In this document: positions 31,606-42,751 of the stretch, piece by piece
How positions within the stretch are numbered: the first letter of the stretch is position 1
Layout: each line of letters begins with the position of its first letter
From: Cytauxzoon felis
Lineage: Eukaryota; Apicomplexa; Aconoidasida; Piroplasmida; Theileriidae
Reading direction: 5' to 3'
Assembly (NCBI GenBank): GCA_020283715.1
Contig: JAIQCW010000028.1
Location: forward strand, 1-56,086
DNA: 56,086 bases
Notes under the pieces: model-generated
The model's database searches: none
What the model was told of the DNA's origin: nothing
Seen by the model: the letters and a program-made list of their open reading frames with translations, nothing else
Position numbers and translations under genes: made by a program

Positions 31606-33926
31606 TCATTCCATATAAAATGTTGTAATGTCTTTAAAAATTTTGTTTGCATCTACATTTGCTGATAAAAGTTTACAAATAATGAAGCAACCCGCTAGTT
31701 TTCTATGTAATGAATATATTTCTGGTGGCGGTGGTTGTTGACGACGTTTTAATATAACTATTGAATTATCAAAGCACTATAATTTAGTTATTTTACCCCA
31801 TTAAATATAATTTACCATTTTTATGATGTTACATTTACCAAATTCATATAGACCATTACATCTGAATGGTTCACCTATGATTATATATAATTATATGATT
31901 GTAATTATTACCTGTTATTATAACTGAATCTATATGTGCATCAACAACTGATTGCTCATCATCATTTGATAAAAAACCCAATCTTTTAGATGTATTTAGA
32001 ATTTCGTCATAATCCTTTAAATGTTATTAAACCCCATAACCCAACATACCAAATTTACAGATGCGAATACCAAATTATAATATTCATTTATAAATTTCTT
32101 ATTATACATACGACCTAAATAATATTTGAATAATATACTTAGTCAGATACTTACATGATCCGAAATCGATTAACCCAATTAAATCTGTGGATTCATCATA
32201 TAAATAATTACTGGGATTAGGATCCTATAAAGTGATATAATTAAACATATATACACATACTGTATTCATTAACCCAAATATGAAAATTTCATTTAACCCC
32301 AACTTTAATATCCGATGTCCAATAGAATCACGAACATTTTGTGATAATCTAGCAGTCTCTTCAATAGGTACCTAAAGTATGTTGATGGGGGAAATTATCA
32401 CCACATTTAATATGGGGACGAAGTGAAAATTATAAATATTCCAAATTGGGAAAATTAAATAATTACACTACAAATATGGGGTAAGCAGGTAAATTATCCC
32501 CACTTTATTTAAGGAGAAAATAACCCAATTAGATTTATATTTCAACAAACTAACCCCCTTAACAAATTGTGTTGTAATTATTGATGGTGTAGTCAATTCA
32601 TGAATAACTTCAGGTATATGAAACCCATCTAACTTCAATTGGTCGAATATTTTATAAAATTTAGCCTCATTAAGATAATCACATTCAGTAATCAACTCAA
32701 TCTTCATCTCATTAACAAGCTGATCTATAAAGAAACGCTCTGGTAATAACTTTGTATATTTAAATAACCACAATATATTATTCAAGTCAGAATCTATAGA
32801 ATCCAATACTCCAGGGAATTGTATCTTTACAACCACATTTTCACCATTCTTCAACTTCCCCATATGTGCCTGGGGTATATTTTAGTAAAAGTGGGGTATT
32901 TCAATCAAACCTGACCAATAGATGCACTTGCCATTGGTGTAAATGAAAATTCTAAAAATTTATCCATCCACTTTTGACCAAACTGTTTAGCCATAATCTG
33001 AAGTGAATATGAAGAGTATAAATATAACAAACATACATTTTCAACTTCTTCCTCAGTCATAATATCAGCACTATGTCGTGCATTTATGAATGCCTGTCTG
33101 AAATTTTCTGGTAATATACCGTATTGCAGGCTAAAATTTTGTATTAAATCGGAAAATCAGTACAAATTACCTCAAGATTTGACCAAATTTTAATGCTATA
33201 CCTGTTTTAATTTATGGAAAAGACAACTCTTCCAACTAACCTCTCATTTTACATAAGCACTCGACAACATGACCGACATTATCATCAGATGTTAGAGAAT
33301 TTTTAATAATATTGTCATTTTCACCCTGAAGATATGAGTATTCTATCATATCTCTCTCTTAACTACCTTAATCAAGCGTTGAATTACATCTTTTGTAGTT
33401 GTAGATACAATATTAACCATTAGACCTAGATGAAATATGCTTAGAGGAATGAAAATACTTCACAAACCAGCTATAGATGCAGCTCTAGCAAATCTATCGG
33501 ATGGTAAATAATTTTGACGCATTTTCCTATTAACTAATAATATAATAATAAATAATAATTATAAATACATGTTGCAGTGCTGAAATTCGATTTACTAATT
33601 GTATTAAAAGCACTATTCTTCAATCTCTTCAATGTATTACCAACGTTGTAATTAGAAGCCTTCATCTCTTCAAATGAGGTATTACGATATTTTACGGTAT
33701 CTATTATCCAATAATTAGAATTTCTAGCGTTCCTCAGTACATTAAAACATGTTTCAGGAAATACATCCAAATAGGAGCGTATCATACACCATACGTCATA
33801 ACCAGACCAACGTGGCTGAGCATTATCGAAATATCTAACATTATGTTTGCGATGTAAATCCAAATGAGATAATATTTTATTCCTAGGTGACATTTTTATA
33901 GAGAATGAAAGAAGTTTTATGAGCAT
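31606..33926 (-). CDS. COQ8/ABC1 (ADCK) family atypical kinase
   Basis: At least nine exons with small introns. The N-terminal exon (MLIKLLSFSIKMSPRNK…) is family-poor. The next reads KMRQNYLPSDRFARAASIAG, matching COQ8 '.vPs.r.sR…..GL'. Then 'LPENFRQAFINARHSADIMT', 'FTPMASASIGQVHMGKLKNG', 'VVVKIQFPGVLDSIDSDLNN', 'MKIELITECDYLNEA', and after an intron 'IGHRILKLGLNEIFIFGLM', NTDPNPSNYLYDES and 'LIGLIDFGSC'. The conserved ECDY..EA, TDPN..N and DFG are present; the family's Ala-rich loop reads MASASIG here. COQ8 supports ubiquinone biosynthesis in the mitochondrial matrix. The stop is at 31606-31608. Confidence 0.85.
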
Positions 33927-34232
33927 CCTACAACATATCCATACACGATTGGGTGAAAAGATGACTTGGAATTACAAAGTTTTTGAAGAATCATAGATAT
34001 ACATAAAATTATATCATCAATGTAAAAATGAAAACTTTTAAAAATATGAAATGGTCATGTAATGGAGTTGAACTTCATAATTCGTATCTTCTGTATACTC
34101 TTGTTAATCATTAGAATCAAATACACCCACTCATGGATAATAAGACCGGAATCCATAATAAATACACAAAATCCTACTGGTAACTTATAAAAATTCCATT
34201 TATGATAATGAATCACTCATATAGCATATAAT

Positions 34233-34423
34233 ATGTCGTTGAACGCCAAAAAAAATCTGGACGTGTACTGATTACACTGGAATGTACAGAAGCTCGAAAA
34301 TTAGGAATGCCTCCTTCTAGATACTATACCAACAAGAATAAAGTCAACAATCCAGAGCGTCTAGAGCTCATGAAGTATAATAAATACCTAAGAAGACACA
34401 CTCTACACAAGGAAATTAAGTGA
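34233..34423 (+). CDS. Ribosomal protein bL33 (organellar type), apparent frameshift in an A8 run
   Basis: From about 34254 one frame reads '[20 protein letters not shown]' then [35 protein letters not shown], stop TGA 34421-34423. This is bacterial-type bL33 (…i.L.st…g..Y.T.KNK.n.p.rLElkKy.p..r.h….E.K), for the mitochondrial or apicoplast ribosome. The only upstream ATG (34233, MSLNAKK) is in another frame; the two meet at eight A residues (34248-34255). One extra A (or two fewer) would fuse them in frame. The cause may be an assembly error at the homopolymer, transcriptional slippage, or a missed intron; no splice acceptor in the right phase was found. About 63 residues fits the family. Confidence 0.7.
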
Positions 34424-34530
34424 AGTGTTGACATTTCAATCGCATTCAATATCATATATAGATGTATATACACGAAAAATTCATGTCATACCTCAGTTAT
34501 ATTTACCCATGATCAAATAAATATCATTTC

Positions 34531-34661
34531 ACTAGGCGTTCCAATTGAGGTCCAATCACTACCTTCAGCCACGATCTCTGGGAGTGGCTATACTCTTTAG
34601 AGATAGGTAATTAGAAGAGCTGTCTGCAGGAGAACGCGAGGTTGTAACCTCAGGTGGAACG
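34531..34661 (-). repeat. Modular repeat cluster 19 (short, intergenic)
   Basis: Contains CACTAGGCGTTCCAATTGAG, the minus-oriented [16 protein letters not shown] block, CTGTCTGCAGGAGAACG and the end GTAACCTCAGGTGGAACG. It lies between bL33 and the acyl-CoA-binding gene and is the last cluster before a repeat-free stretch of over 10 kb. Confidence 0.8.
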
Positions 34662-34907
34662 TTGTCTGAAATATGACATCACGTTAATCGTAATGTATAA
34701 AAATTTTCCATTGAGGCTTGATTCTAATACAATATCAATCAATTTAAATTTCATATTATTTTTATTAATATTTGATTCATCCATAATCTCGTCTACACAT
34801 CACTCACCCTCATCTACTCAGTCGTCACTCCTTCTCACATCTCACTTCGCCTTTCTTGGAAGTTTATAAAATTAATAAAATCTATATACACGTATTATTT
34901 TGTCATA

Positions 34908-35174
34908 ATGTCGGTGGATGATTTCGAACTGGCAGTTAAATACGTGGCCGAGACAAAGACGATGGAGGCTACGAACGAACAGAAGTTATCCTTTTACAAG
35001 TACTATAAACAGGCAACCGTTGGCGATTGCAACACTACACGTCCTGGATTATTCGATTTGCAGGGCAAGGCCAAATGGGATTCCTGGAATTCAATCAAGG
35101 GACTATCGAAAGAGGATGCAAAGGATGAATATATAAAATTACTCACTCAATTAGCACCTGATTGGAAATCTTGA
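34908..35174 (+). CDS. Acyl-CoA-binding protein
   Basis: 88 residues in one exon, the usual length of a stand-alone ACBP. Family landmarks are visible: FELAVKYV at the N-terminus, 'NEQKLSFYKYYKQATVGDCN' (family L.lYg.yKQAt.GD…), 'RPGLFDLQGKAKWDSWNSIK' (RPG..D..GkaKWdAW), and 'GLSKEDAKDEYIKLL'. The Tyr and Lys residues that contact acyl-CoA are in place. It buffers and carries cytosolic acyl-CoA esters, which matters in parasites that scavenge fatty acids. Base composition is more GC-balanced than neighbouring genes, as in highly expressed genes. Confidence 0.95.
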   Translation: MSVDDFELAVKYVAETKTMEATNEQKLSFYKYYKQATVGDCNTTRPGLFDLQGKAKWDSWNSIKGLSKEDAKDEYIKLLTQLAPDWKS

Positions 35175-36154
35175 CATATAATTGAATTTAATATATGAGA
35201 TTCAATCTATTATATATGTTATTTATGGAATAGTATAAGTAAATTATAGAAAGGAGCTGAAATACTGGAATTTTTTAATGATTTTAATTTATTTGTGAGA
35301 TGATAGTTAAATTTATAAATGGTAATGATTATGAATGTCTAGATGTAGTTAGAGTGAGTGTTTAGATATTTGAGATGGATATAATACTTCAGTACTGTAC
35401 GCACCTTCCTCAGGCAAGGTAGGTTTAAAATCACTATATTATTTAGTAAACACCATTAAATTATGAAATAACACCATAATTTAAATCTATATACAACTTT
35501 TTAATTGTTTTTAATGTCAAATATAACGATGAACAATGCACATTTAATATTATACATGCGTTGCAATATATGAGTATTGAGATTCCGACTAATATAATTC
35601 TAAATACATAATTATAAAAATATATATAATAAATAAATTAAAATAGAATATTAAATTATTATATAATGAATCTAATCTAGATCTTTATATAATGATCTGT
35701 AAATTGTACTTGCGCTTATACTTTACTGTACTTCAATAATTTATTACAACGATAATATATTCACTGAATTATTATCATTATTTAGGAATTTTCGAATTAA
35801 AATTTAATATTTATTTTAAATTTATTCTGTCTAATCTTGATTTTATATACTTTATTGAGGTAATTATAATTTTAAATTTGTACTTGTAATTCTAAAGGAA
35901 TTCTATATTTCAATAGTACTCTATAATATCTATCAAGAAGATATTATTATCAATCAAATAAGGACTGCTATTTTAAAGATAGTTATTTAATGTATATTAG
36001 TTTTTAAATAAAGAGTATTGGAGTTAATTAATATTTGAATTGACATTTAAATTTTGAGGAGCATTTATAATTTTTTTAATTACATTTTGGATAATTTTAC
36101 AATTTTTCAATCATTTCACTGCATTTTATATAAATTTAAATTTTCATCTATAAA
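35175..36154. other. Long AT-rich intergenic region 5' of the ApiAP2 gene
   Basis: Nearly 1 kb with no gene, RNA or modular repeat that I can see, in contrast to 70-220 bp gaps elsewhere. It is very AT-rich with scattered runs. It probably holds the ApiAP2 promoter and a long 5' UTR. Confidence 0.5.
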
Positions 36155-37534
36155 ATGGATGATATTGATACATGTGATGAGTATGATATGACCAATATAC
36201 AGTCATCTTCTAATGTTGAGTGTAAATATGTTGATGATGTTGATTCTTTGTTGAATTGTATAAAGATTTGGCAGAAGGAAAAGGTTGATAATGCAGTAAA
36301 GGTAGATGTTGGGGATAATTTAGAGGTTAAATTAGACAATAAAAGATTTGATGGATTTTTAACTGGTGAAAACAACATTAATGAATGTAGTTTAATTCAT
36401 CAATTGAAGCGTATACCTACAATTGATGGTGATAATATTGATTCTAATGTAGTTGAAGGATTAAATGATGAAAGTGAGGATAATCCTATATCATCATTAG
36501 GTAGTGTTGGATCATCACCTGATAGTATTAAATCATCATTAATAACAGAGAGTGATATAATACGTTATGGTAAGACGGATTCTATGGTTGATGTTAAATT
36601 GGATGATACTAATGATACACCACCAAATTTATTAAAAGATGTTACAGTAAATTGTCAGATTGATCAAATTATATCAAATGAGGATCCAGTTAAAAAGGAA
36701 GTTGAGGGTGAAAATGAGGTTGTAAAAGAGAATGAAAAAATTAGGGGTGTATGTTTTTGTCGTAGTGACAATAGTTGGACAGCATGGTGGACAGATAAAG
36801 GTCGTAGTCGTAAAAAGGCATTTAAATTAAGTTTATATGGTTATGATGAAGCAAAAAGAATGGCGATAGAATATCGTCGTCAGATAGAAAATATGATACC
36901 AGAATTACGTGAAAAGCGTCCAAAAGTTCATCGTAAAAAGATTGAAAAGACATTAAATATTAAGAATCCTATTAATAATATATATAGTACTAGAAGTAAA
37001 TCAATGTCACATTTACATCATAATAAACCTATGGAATCACGTGGTATTTATTATAAAGATGATACATGGTATTCTACTTGGATAGATTCTACTGGTAGAA
37101 GACAGATTAAACAATTCCCCATTAATCGTGAACAAACATTTTTATCTGCTAGAAATTTAGCATTAGGTACTGTAAAAAATTCAATTGAAGAAGAGAATAT
37201 TAAAAGAAGAAAATTAATGCAGGGTAATGAAGGATATTTTAATACATTAGAAGGACATAAACTTAATACATCAAATACTAATCAAATATTATTAAAAGAA
37301 ATTAATTTAGATCGTAATGTTATTAATGGTATTGAAAAAGCCATAAATAGTAATGACGATACTACATGTAATAATGATGTCAATTTAACTGATACTAAAG
37401 TCAATGCATTTTGTTTATCACAAGTTACATTTGGTAATAAAAGCTCACTACACATTTTACCAACACTAGTTAAAGGACCTGGAAATTCAAATATATTAAC
37501 TGTAGTTGTTGTAAATACAAATCAACATTTATAA
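36155..37534 (+). CDS. ApiAP2 transcription factor with two AP2 domains
   Basis: A single-exon 459-residue protein. Domain 1 (about residues 197-245) reads 'RGVCFCRSDNSWTAWWTDKG' then RSRKKAFKLSLYGYDEAKRMAIEYRRQIE. Domain 2 (about 294-345) reads 'RGIYYKDDTWYSTWIDSTGR' then RQIKQFPINREQTFLSARNLALGTV. Each has the AP2 pattern G(V/I)…..W.a.w…g…k.F….yg...A…A. The first 190 residues are acidic and Asp/Asn/Ser-rich; a basic linker (REKRPKVHRKKIEKT) joins the domains. ApiAP2 proteins are the main sequence-specific regulators in Apicomplexa; the DNA motif and life stage cannot be read from sequence. It is followed 1.2 kb later by a histone demethylase gene. Confidence 0.9.
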   Translation: MDDIDTCDEYDMTNIQSSSNVECKYVDDVDSLLNCIKIWQKEKVDNAVKVDVGDNLEVKLDNKRFDGFLTGENNINECSLIHQLKRIPTIDGDNIDSNVVEGLNDESEDNPISSLGSVGSSPDSIKSSLITESDIIRYGKTDSMVDVKLDDTNDTPPNLLKDVTVNCQIDQIISNEDPVKKEVEGENEVVKENEKIRGVCFCRSDNSWTAWWTDKGRSRKKAFKLSLYGYDEAKRMAIEYRRQIENMIPELREKRPKVHRKKIEKTLNIKNPINNIYSTRSKSMSHLHHNKPMESRGIYYKDDTWYSTWIDSTGRRQIKQFPINREQTFLSARNLALGTVKNSIEEENIKRRKLMQGNEGYFNTLEGHKLNTSNTNQILLKEINLDRNVINGIEKAINSNDDTTCNNDVNLTDTKVNAFCLSQVTFGNKSSLHILPTLVKGPGNSNILTVVVVNTNQHL

Positions 37535-38119
37535 ATCATGTAGATTATCATACACTATGATTTGTATAATATAATTATACATTTAATTTCTTAACACTTG
37601 TAACTATATATTATTAGCGACACATTGATGAGATTATTTAAATAAATATTAGTGGGGTATTATTATATATTGTGTTTATTTTATATTGTCTGAATAACAC
37701 CATAATCTAATTATTATTACAATTTAAATACACATGAATTAAGACCTGTGGTTGTTTATATTTAAGCACCGTATGATGCTTATCAATAAAATATAAATTT
37801 ATATGAAACCAATATTCATATATAACACCTATATGCATACATATTTATATATATTATATACATGGTACTGCATTACCGTATATTATACATGTAAATGAAA
37901 TGCATAATTGCGAATTGAATTTTAAATTATCCAGTTGTTATATTCAGGTTATAAATGATTTAAACGTGTTAATAGTGCAATTATTTATGATTATTCTCAA
38001 CACGAGATATAATTTACACGTGTCCATATATATTATTATACTGGTACCGTGACTGAGTGTAATGAGAGTGGGAAGTTAATACAAGAGTTATAATACAAAT
38101 TAAAAGTGAGATTTAGAAA
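37535..38119. other. Intergenic region downstream of ApiAP2
   Basis: AT-rich and repeat-free. It contains short TA-rich palindromic runs (for example 37840-37895). No gene is recognised. Confidence 0.5.
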
Positions 38120-38326
38120 TTATGAGTGTAATTTATAACGTAGATTAATTAAAAATATCGTCACATCCATTTGTTCTTCAGTTGTGTATATAGGCACATG
38201 CTCGTTAAGTGAAGGCATTTCATTCATGCAACATTTAATAAGCCCACATATATGTATAAAAAACACACTATAATAATCATCAAAATTGTATTCATTAACT
38301 CGATGGTAAATCGCACTCATAGTCAA
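38120..38326 (-). CDS. Possible small gene (66-68 aa), weak
   Basis: The ORF reads MSAIYHRVNEYNFDDYYSVF… then 'CCMNEMPSLNEHVPIYTTEE' and QMDVTIFLINLRYKLHS. The composition looks protein-like rather than the Asn/Ile/Tyr-only chance ORFs common here, and it sits in an otherwise empty 1.2-kb gap. An internal GT…AG could shorten it. I do not recognise a family. It may be a real small protein or an exon; evidence is limited to composition. Confidence 0.3.
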   Translation of the reverse strand: MTMSAIYHRVNEYNFDDYYSVFFIHICGLIKCCMNEMPSLNEHVPIYTTEEQMDVTIFLINLRYKLHS

Positions 38327-38740
38327 TATAATTAAACACTAATAAAGACACGCATACACTACAACATGATACGCATGTTAAAGTAAATTCCATGATTTAA
38401 TAGTAAAATAATATATAACATATCAAATATCCAATGATTTATACAAAATAATAAAGGGCATTCAATAATAGGGTGTTACCATAATTCATCAGGATTCTAT
38501 AATTACCACCCATTAAAATAAAATTAATCATTGTCTTATTTGTCTTGTATAATTATTGATTAGATAATTATTTACACCTCTTATTTTTATGATCATTCTT
38601 TTACGATTTAAGATGATCATTAGGTTATTGTCTATGTAACTTTAATATAGGTTTAATTCCTAAAATCATAAATGAATTATATATGATAATTATGTTTTCA
38701 TTTATTTGATTGATTCTGTTATTGTTATTATTTATTCGTC

Positions 38741-41384
38741 ATGTCAATAGTCCAAAGTATTGATTCAGCTCATATACCATTCAATATAAATAATCCTCAT
38801 CATTTGAATGAAAACGAGCTAAACAATGGGTTGGACACATCACCAATCGATATTATATCGTCTGAAAATGGAAATGTTTCGTGTCGTAGGAGTTCACGTA
38901 AAATACGTAAACCCACATTATTTAAGATAACACATGAAAAACGGCCTGATCCTGAGTTATCAGCCGCTATTAAACGTAGTAGATTGGTATGTTTGCATTT
39001 TAATTACATGAAAAAATCCATATTTAAGGACACGCATCATTCTGACGTTGATTATTCATCCATTAAACTTGTACCTACGATACATGCCACATTGGAGGAA
39101 TTCGATGATCCGATTTTATTATGGGATAAATACTCACATTTGGGTAAAATTCAACATATATTACACAATATATATATAATAGGTATGGAGTACGGTGCTA
39201 TAAAGGTCATTCCACCTCAAGGTTGGAAAATTCATCTACCATTTGATCCAGACACTTTTAAATTCAATGTCCGTAAACAAGAATTGAAGCAACTTTCAAC
39301 TGGAAATGTATGTTTATACTTTGTATCCAACTATTACTTAGGGTTTTTCTCATCCATCGCGATTATGGACTTGTAGTAAAATGCGTGAATATAACATGAA
39401 ATTATTGAGGGATATTATGAGTGATGAAAATCCTTCTTTAGAGTCTATAGAAGAGGCTTATTGGAATTTGTTGAAGAATGGAGATTCAGATGGTGTGTTG
39501 ATGTTAAATAAAAACAACATTTATTTAGTTACAACATTTTATGGTGCGGATTTGAATGTCTATTCTACTATGGACACCTCTAATATAATAACTAGTGTTT
39601 CAAATGAACCATGGCATCCTTTAAATTTGCCAAATTCTGATGGTTCACTTTTAAAGTATATGAAGTCTATAGTTCCAGGTGTTAATCTTCCATGGTTTTA
39701 TATTGGTGAGTTTAATTTATATTTTATTTAAACAATTAGGAATGTGTTTTACATCATTTTGTTGGCATACAGAAGATGATTATTTTGGTTCCATTAATTA
39801 TCATCACAGTGGTGCTCCAAAAGTTTGGTATATTATTCCACCAAAAAACGCTACAAAAATGGAGAGATTATTGAAGAATTATACATCAATGAAGGGAGAT
39901 CAATTTGCATTATATAGTTTACGTGTACAAATACCACCAGATGTATTGCTTGCTAATAATATTACAATTTATCGTATTGTACAGCAAGAAAATGAATTTG
40001 TACTAGTATGGCCTAGGACATTTCATGCAGGTTTTAATGCAGGGTGGGTTGATTGATGATAATAATAATTATTATTTATAGATTCAATTGTAATGAGGCA
40101 TGTAATATTGCACCAGGTAGTTGGATTATGATGGGTTATAAATCGTTGTTAAATTATAAATTTGCTAGAAAGACATGTATACCATTTTATCGTATAATAT
40201 TTTCAGCATTACCAAGGTTTGATTTTATATTAGGATTATAATTTTTAATTAGTATAAATGAACTACACTACAAGTATATTTCCCAGATTATAGAATGTAT
40301 TTCATCTCTACTTATGCATGGTATCTTGAAAATTTATATTTATATATCCTTTTAGAATATGAGCTTAGACATTCATTATCATATCCAAAGTATCAGATGT
40401 ATTTAAATTTAAATGAAATATATGAACTGAATGAGCTACAAGAATTTTTTTATAATATATCGAAGGATGGTTTGTTGAGATGATTTTTTATTGTGATTAC
40501 CAACCATATGATCCAATGAGGATTATAATCTCATTAATATTATTCTTTCATCCTACTTTTTTTAGACTTTGATCAGGATAAATTTATAGAGTCATTAATG
40601 AATTTAGAGTGTAGTGAAAATAATATTTTCTTAGCTGCTTGCAAGGAATTGGCATCATTTTCAATCAAGGATTGTGATTTATGTGACTGCCCAACCTTTA
40701 CAAGTATGTAGGATAACATGATGAAGATATGTACAATATCTTTAGGCTGTTTGATTTGTAACCACATTGATGCAATTGTCTGCTTGACATGCATTGAATA
40801 TCATGAATGCCATTGTAAAACAAGGTATTAAATTATCTAATCATTATACTTTATTATATTATCTACTATAGAGCAATATTGTACAGATATCCCCTAATAT
40901 CGCTGTATAACATGATTAGTATCCTCAAGAAAATCTATAAGTTCAAGGTTGGTCATAGGATATGTCTTTCATCTATAAATTATAGGCCGGTTATGACTGG
41001 GTCAATGAGAATTGTTATCGTTTACCTCGGATGGATACCATTATGAAACAGGACTCGGAATCGTATTTTAGTTGTAGTAAATTGATTAATTTTCAAGGAA
41101 ATCATAATGAAGTTGGTGAAGAGATGTTGGATGAAGAATATAATAACTCATATGATGATATCATTTCATACATTAAGAAAAAGGCTGATGCAGGACAAAA
41201 GGTGGTCAAGAGGCGTAATAAGGAAGATGTACAATCCAGGGAGATTACTATATCATATCCGGATGTAATCTTTAGGGAATATTCAAAATATCCAACATCG
41301 AAAATTAATACGCTACTATCAACAAAACTAACGCTAAAGTATACAATTTTAGCGGTTGAGGAGGACAAGAATGAAAATGTATAA
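38741..41384 (+). CDS. JmjN/JmjC histone lysine demethylase with C5HC2 zinc finger (KDM5/KDM4-like)
   Basis: Multi-exon with introns of about 35-45 nt. JmjN: 'LEEFDDPILLWDKYSHLG' spliced to 'MEYGAIKVIPPQGWKIH'. JmjC: 'FTSFCWHTEDDYFGSINYHH', then SGAPKVWYIIPP, 'EFVLVWPRTFHAGFNAG' and 'NCNEACNIAPGSWI'; the Fe(II) ligands H-x-E and the distal His are all present, so it should be an active dioxygenase. C5HC2 finger: CDLCDCPTF then 'GCLICNHIDAIVCLTCIEYH' and ECHCKTR. This domain set is that of KDM5/JARID-type enzymes acting on methylated histone H3. No ARID or PHD finger is visible. The N-terminus has a basic patch (CRRSSRKIRKPTLFK), probably nuclear. The last exon ends EDKNENV at 41384. Confidence 0.85.
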
Positions 41385-41541
41385 AATTTACACGTATATG
41401 ATTGTTAGATGAAGTTTATGCTCCTAGTTTGGAATTTATATTGTTGTGAATTACAATAAGACGTCGCGCGCGTCATTTTATAAGAGATGTCGTGGAATTG
41501 TATTTAATGTGAATTTAGTAACAAAATTGACGCGCAAGCCT

Positions 41542-41920
41542 TCAGTACGGTTTACCATAGGGGTAGTATAGTCCTGAATTATAAGTATTTCAAATAGTGC
41601 ATAAACATACCATCGTTGTTATACTTTCTTAGCCTGCCCATTTTATTATAATGACGATCTTGTTTGTTGACTACAAGTTAATCTATTAGATCATCAGATT
41701 AAATACCTCTGTTGAATGGATAAATCACATCATCAGATGGATAATATACAGTATTAAATTCATTGAGCAGTGTACGATAGTTATGAAAGCAATTCGCTGC
41801 AAATATAGCAGGCAGTTGCGGAATATCCAACAACAACGTGATATTTGCAAATGAAAGACTGTAGAAATATTAACAAACAAGTTGCTATATTATTTAAACA
41901 TACCCTGGAGCTGTAGACAT
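41542..41920 (-). CDS. Small four-exon gene, about 86 aa, function unknown
   Basis: Found by splicing: exon 1 is only 17 nt (ATG TCT ACA GCT CCA GG, 41904-41920). Introns 41859-41903 (45 nt, GTATGT…CTACAG), 41671-41706 (36 nt) and one more of 37 nt join in a single frame. The protein starts MSTAPGLSFANITLLLDIPQ, continues LPAIFAANCFHNYRTLLNEF and NTVYYPSDDVIYPFNRVNKQ, and ends GRLRKYNNDGLYYPYGKPY, stop 41542-41544. Three canonical junctions keeping frame through a compact, tyrosine-rich protein make this a real gene. Size and composition would suit a small mitochondrial complex or ribosome subunit, but I recognise no family. Confidence 0.6.
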
Positions 41921-42751
41921 TTATTATAGGAAACTCTACTACTGGTTCACGGCATCGACGGCCATGGGGGAGCAACATGAAATAAGGGTCTGATAATTAA
42001 ATATTTCTAAATTGTAAAAGTGTAGATTAAAGATAAAGTTATGAGGTTATTTAGATAGAATCTTAGTGTTATAGTGATTAAAGTAGTGGAAATGGTCTAG
42101 CAATCAGGCAATTATATAAATTTCAAGTAACGCATCAATTAAAATTTACAGCCACTTTTAATTTACCATAATAAAATTAATAATTAAATAGATTTATATA
42201 TACTTGAAATTCCTATAAAATACTTACAATTGCATGAGATATTGCGCATATTAATCATCACTTCCCCACAGATGTCAGTGATGTGATTAATATAACGCGA
42301 CCAAGAATCTCTTGGTATAGTTAATCTAAATTTTATGTTACACCATCATAATGTAGACCTGGGTTAACGGTTAAATTGTTAAATTTGTTTTATGACTATA
42401 AACCCATGATCGATACACATATTGTGTAGACAAAACTTAATTTTGTATAATTACTGAGCCTTTATTTCTAATGTTAAATATTAAATACACTAAATCTGTT
42501 CACAATTGTTTTAATTTTCTATTGTTTCTGCATTTAGGTTGTTTAAAGGAGCATTATATAGATTCTATCCTTACATATCAAGGAATCAATATTGATGCCT
42601 AATCATTTGGCCATATATTGTAGATGACATCTTATTATTTTAGCAAATACATTAGATATTGGTATGATAATTTTTCAATTGTTGAATCTATCGGTTAAGT
42701 TGTTATAGTATTGATAATCGCAATAAAAATTTTGATCGCAATAATATAAAG
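41921..42751. other. Intergenic region upstream of importin beta
   Basis: About 0.8 kb, repeat-free. A fragment at 42538-42602, preceded by an acceptor-like TTTCTGCATTTAG, reads GCLKEHYIDSILTYQGINID then a stop. It may be a terminal exon, but I could not find upstream exons, so it is not called. Nothing else is seen. Confidence 0.4.

Noticed and set aside
40573..41368. Minus-strand ORFs at 40573-40794 and 41102-41368
   Set aside because: Both are antisense to JmjC zinc-finger and C-terminal exons.
41461..41480. GACGTCGCGCGCGTC patch as a functional palindrome
   Set aside because: It is a striking GC island in AT-rich DNA and could be an ApiAP2 site, but one occurrence without a second copy upstream of another gene is not enough.
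42538..42602. Terminal exon GCLKEHYIDSILTYQGINID
   Set aside because: It has a good acceptor and stop, but I found no upstream exon in a compatible phase, so no gene is called.
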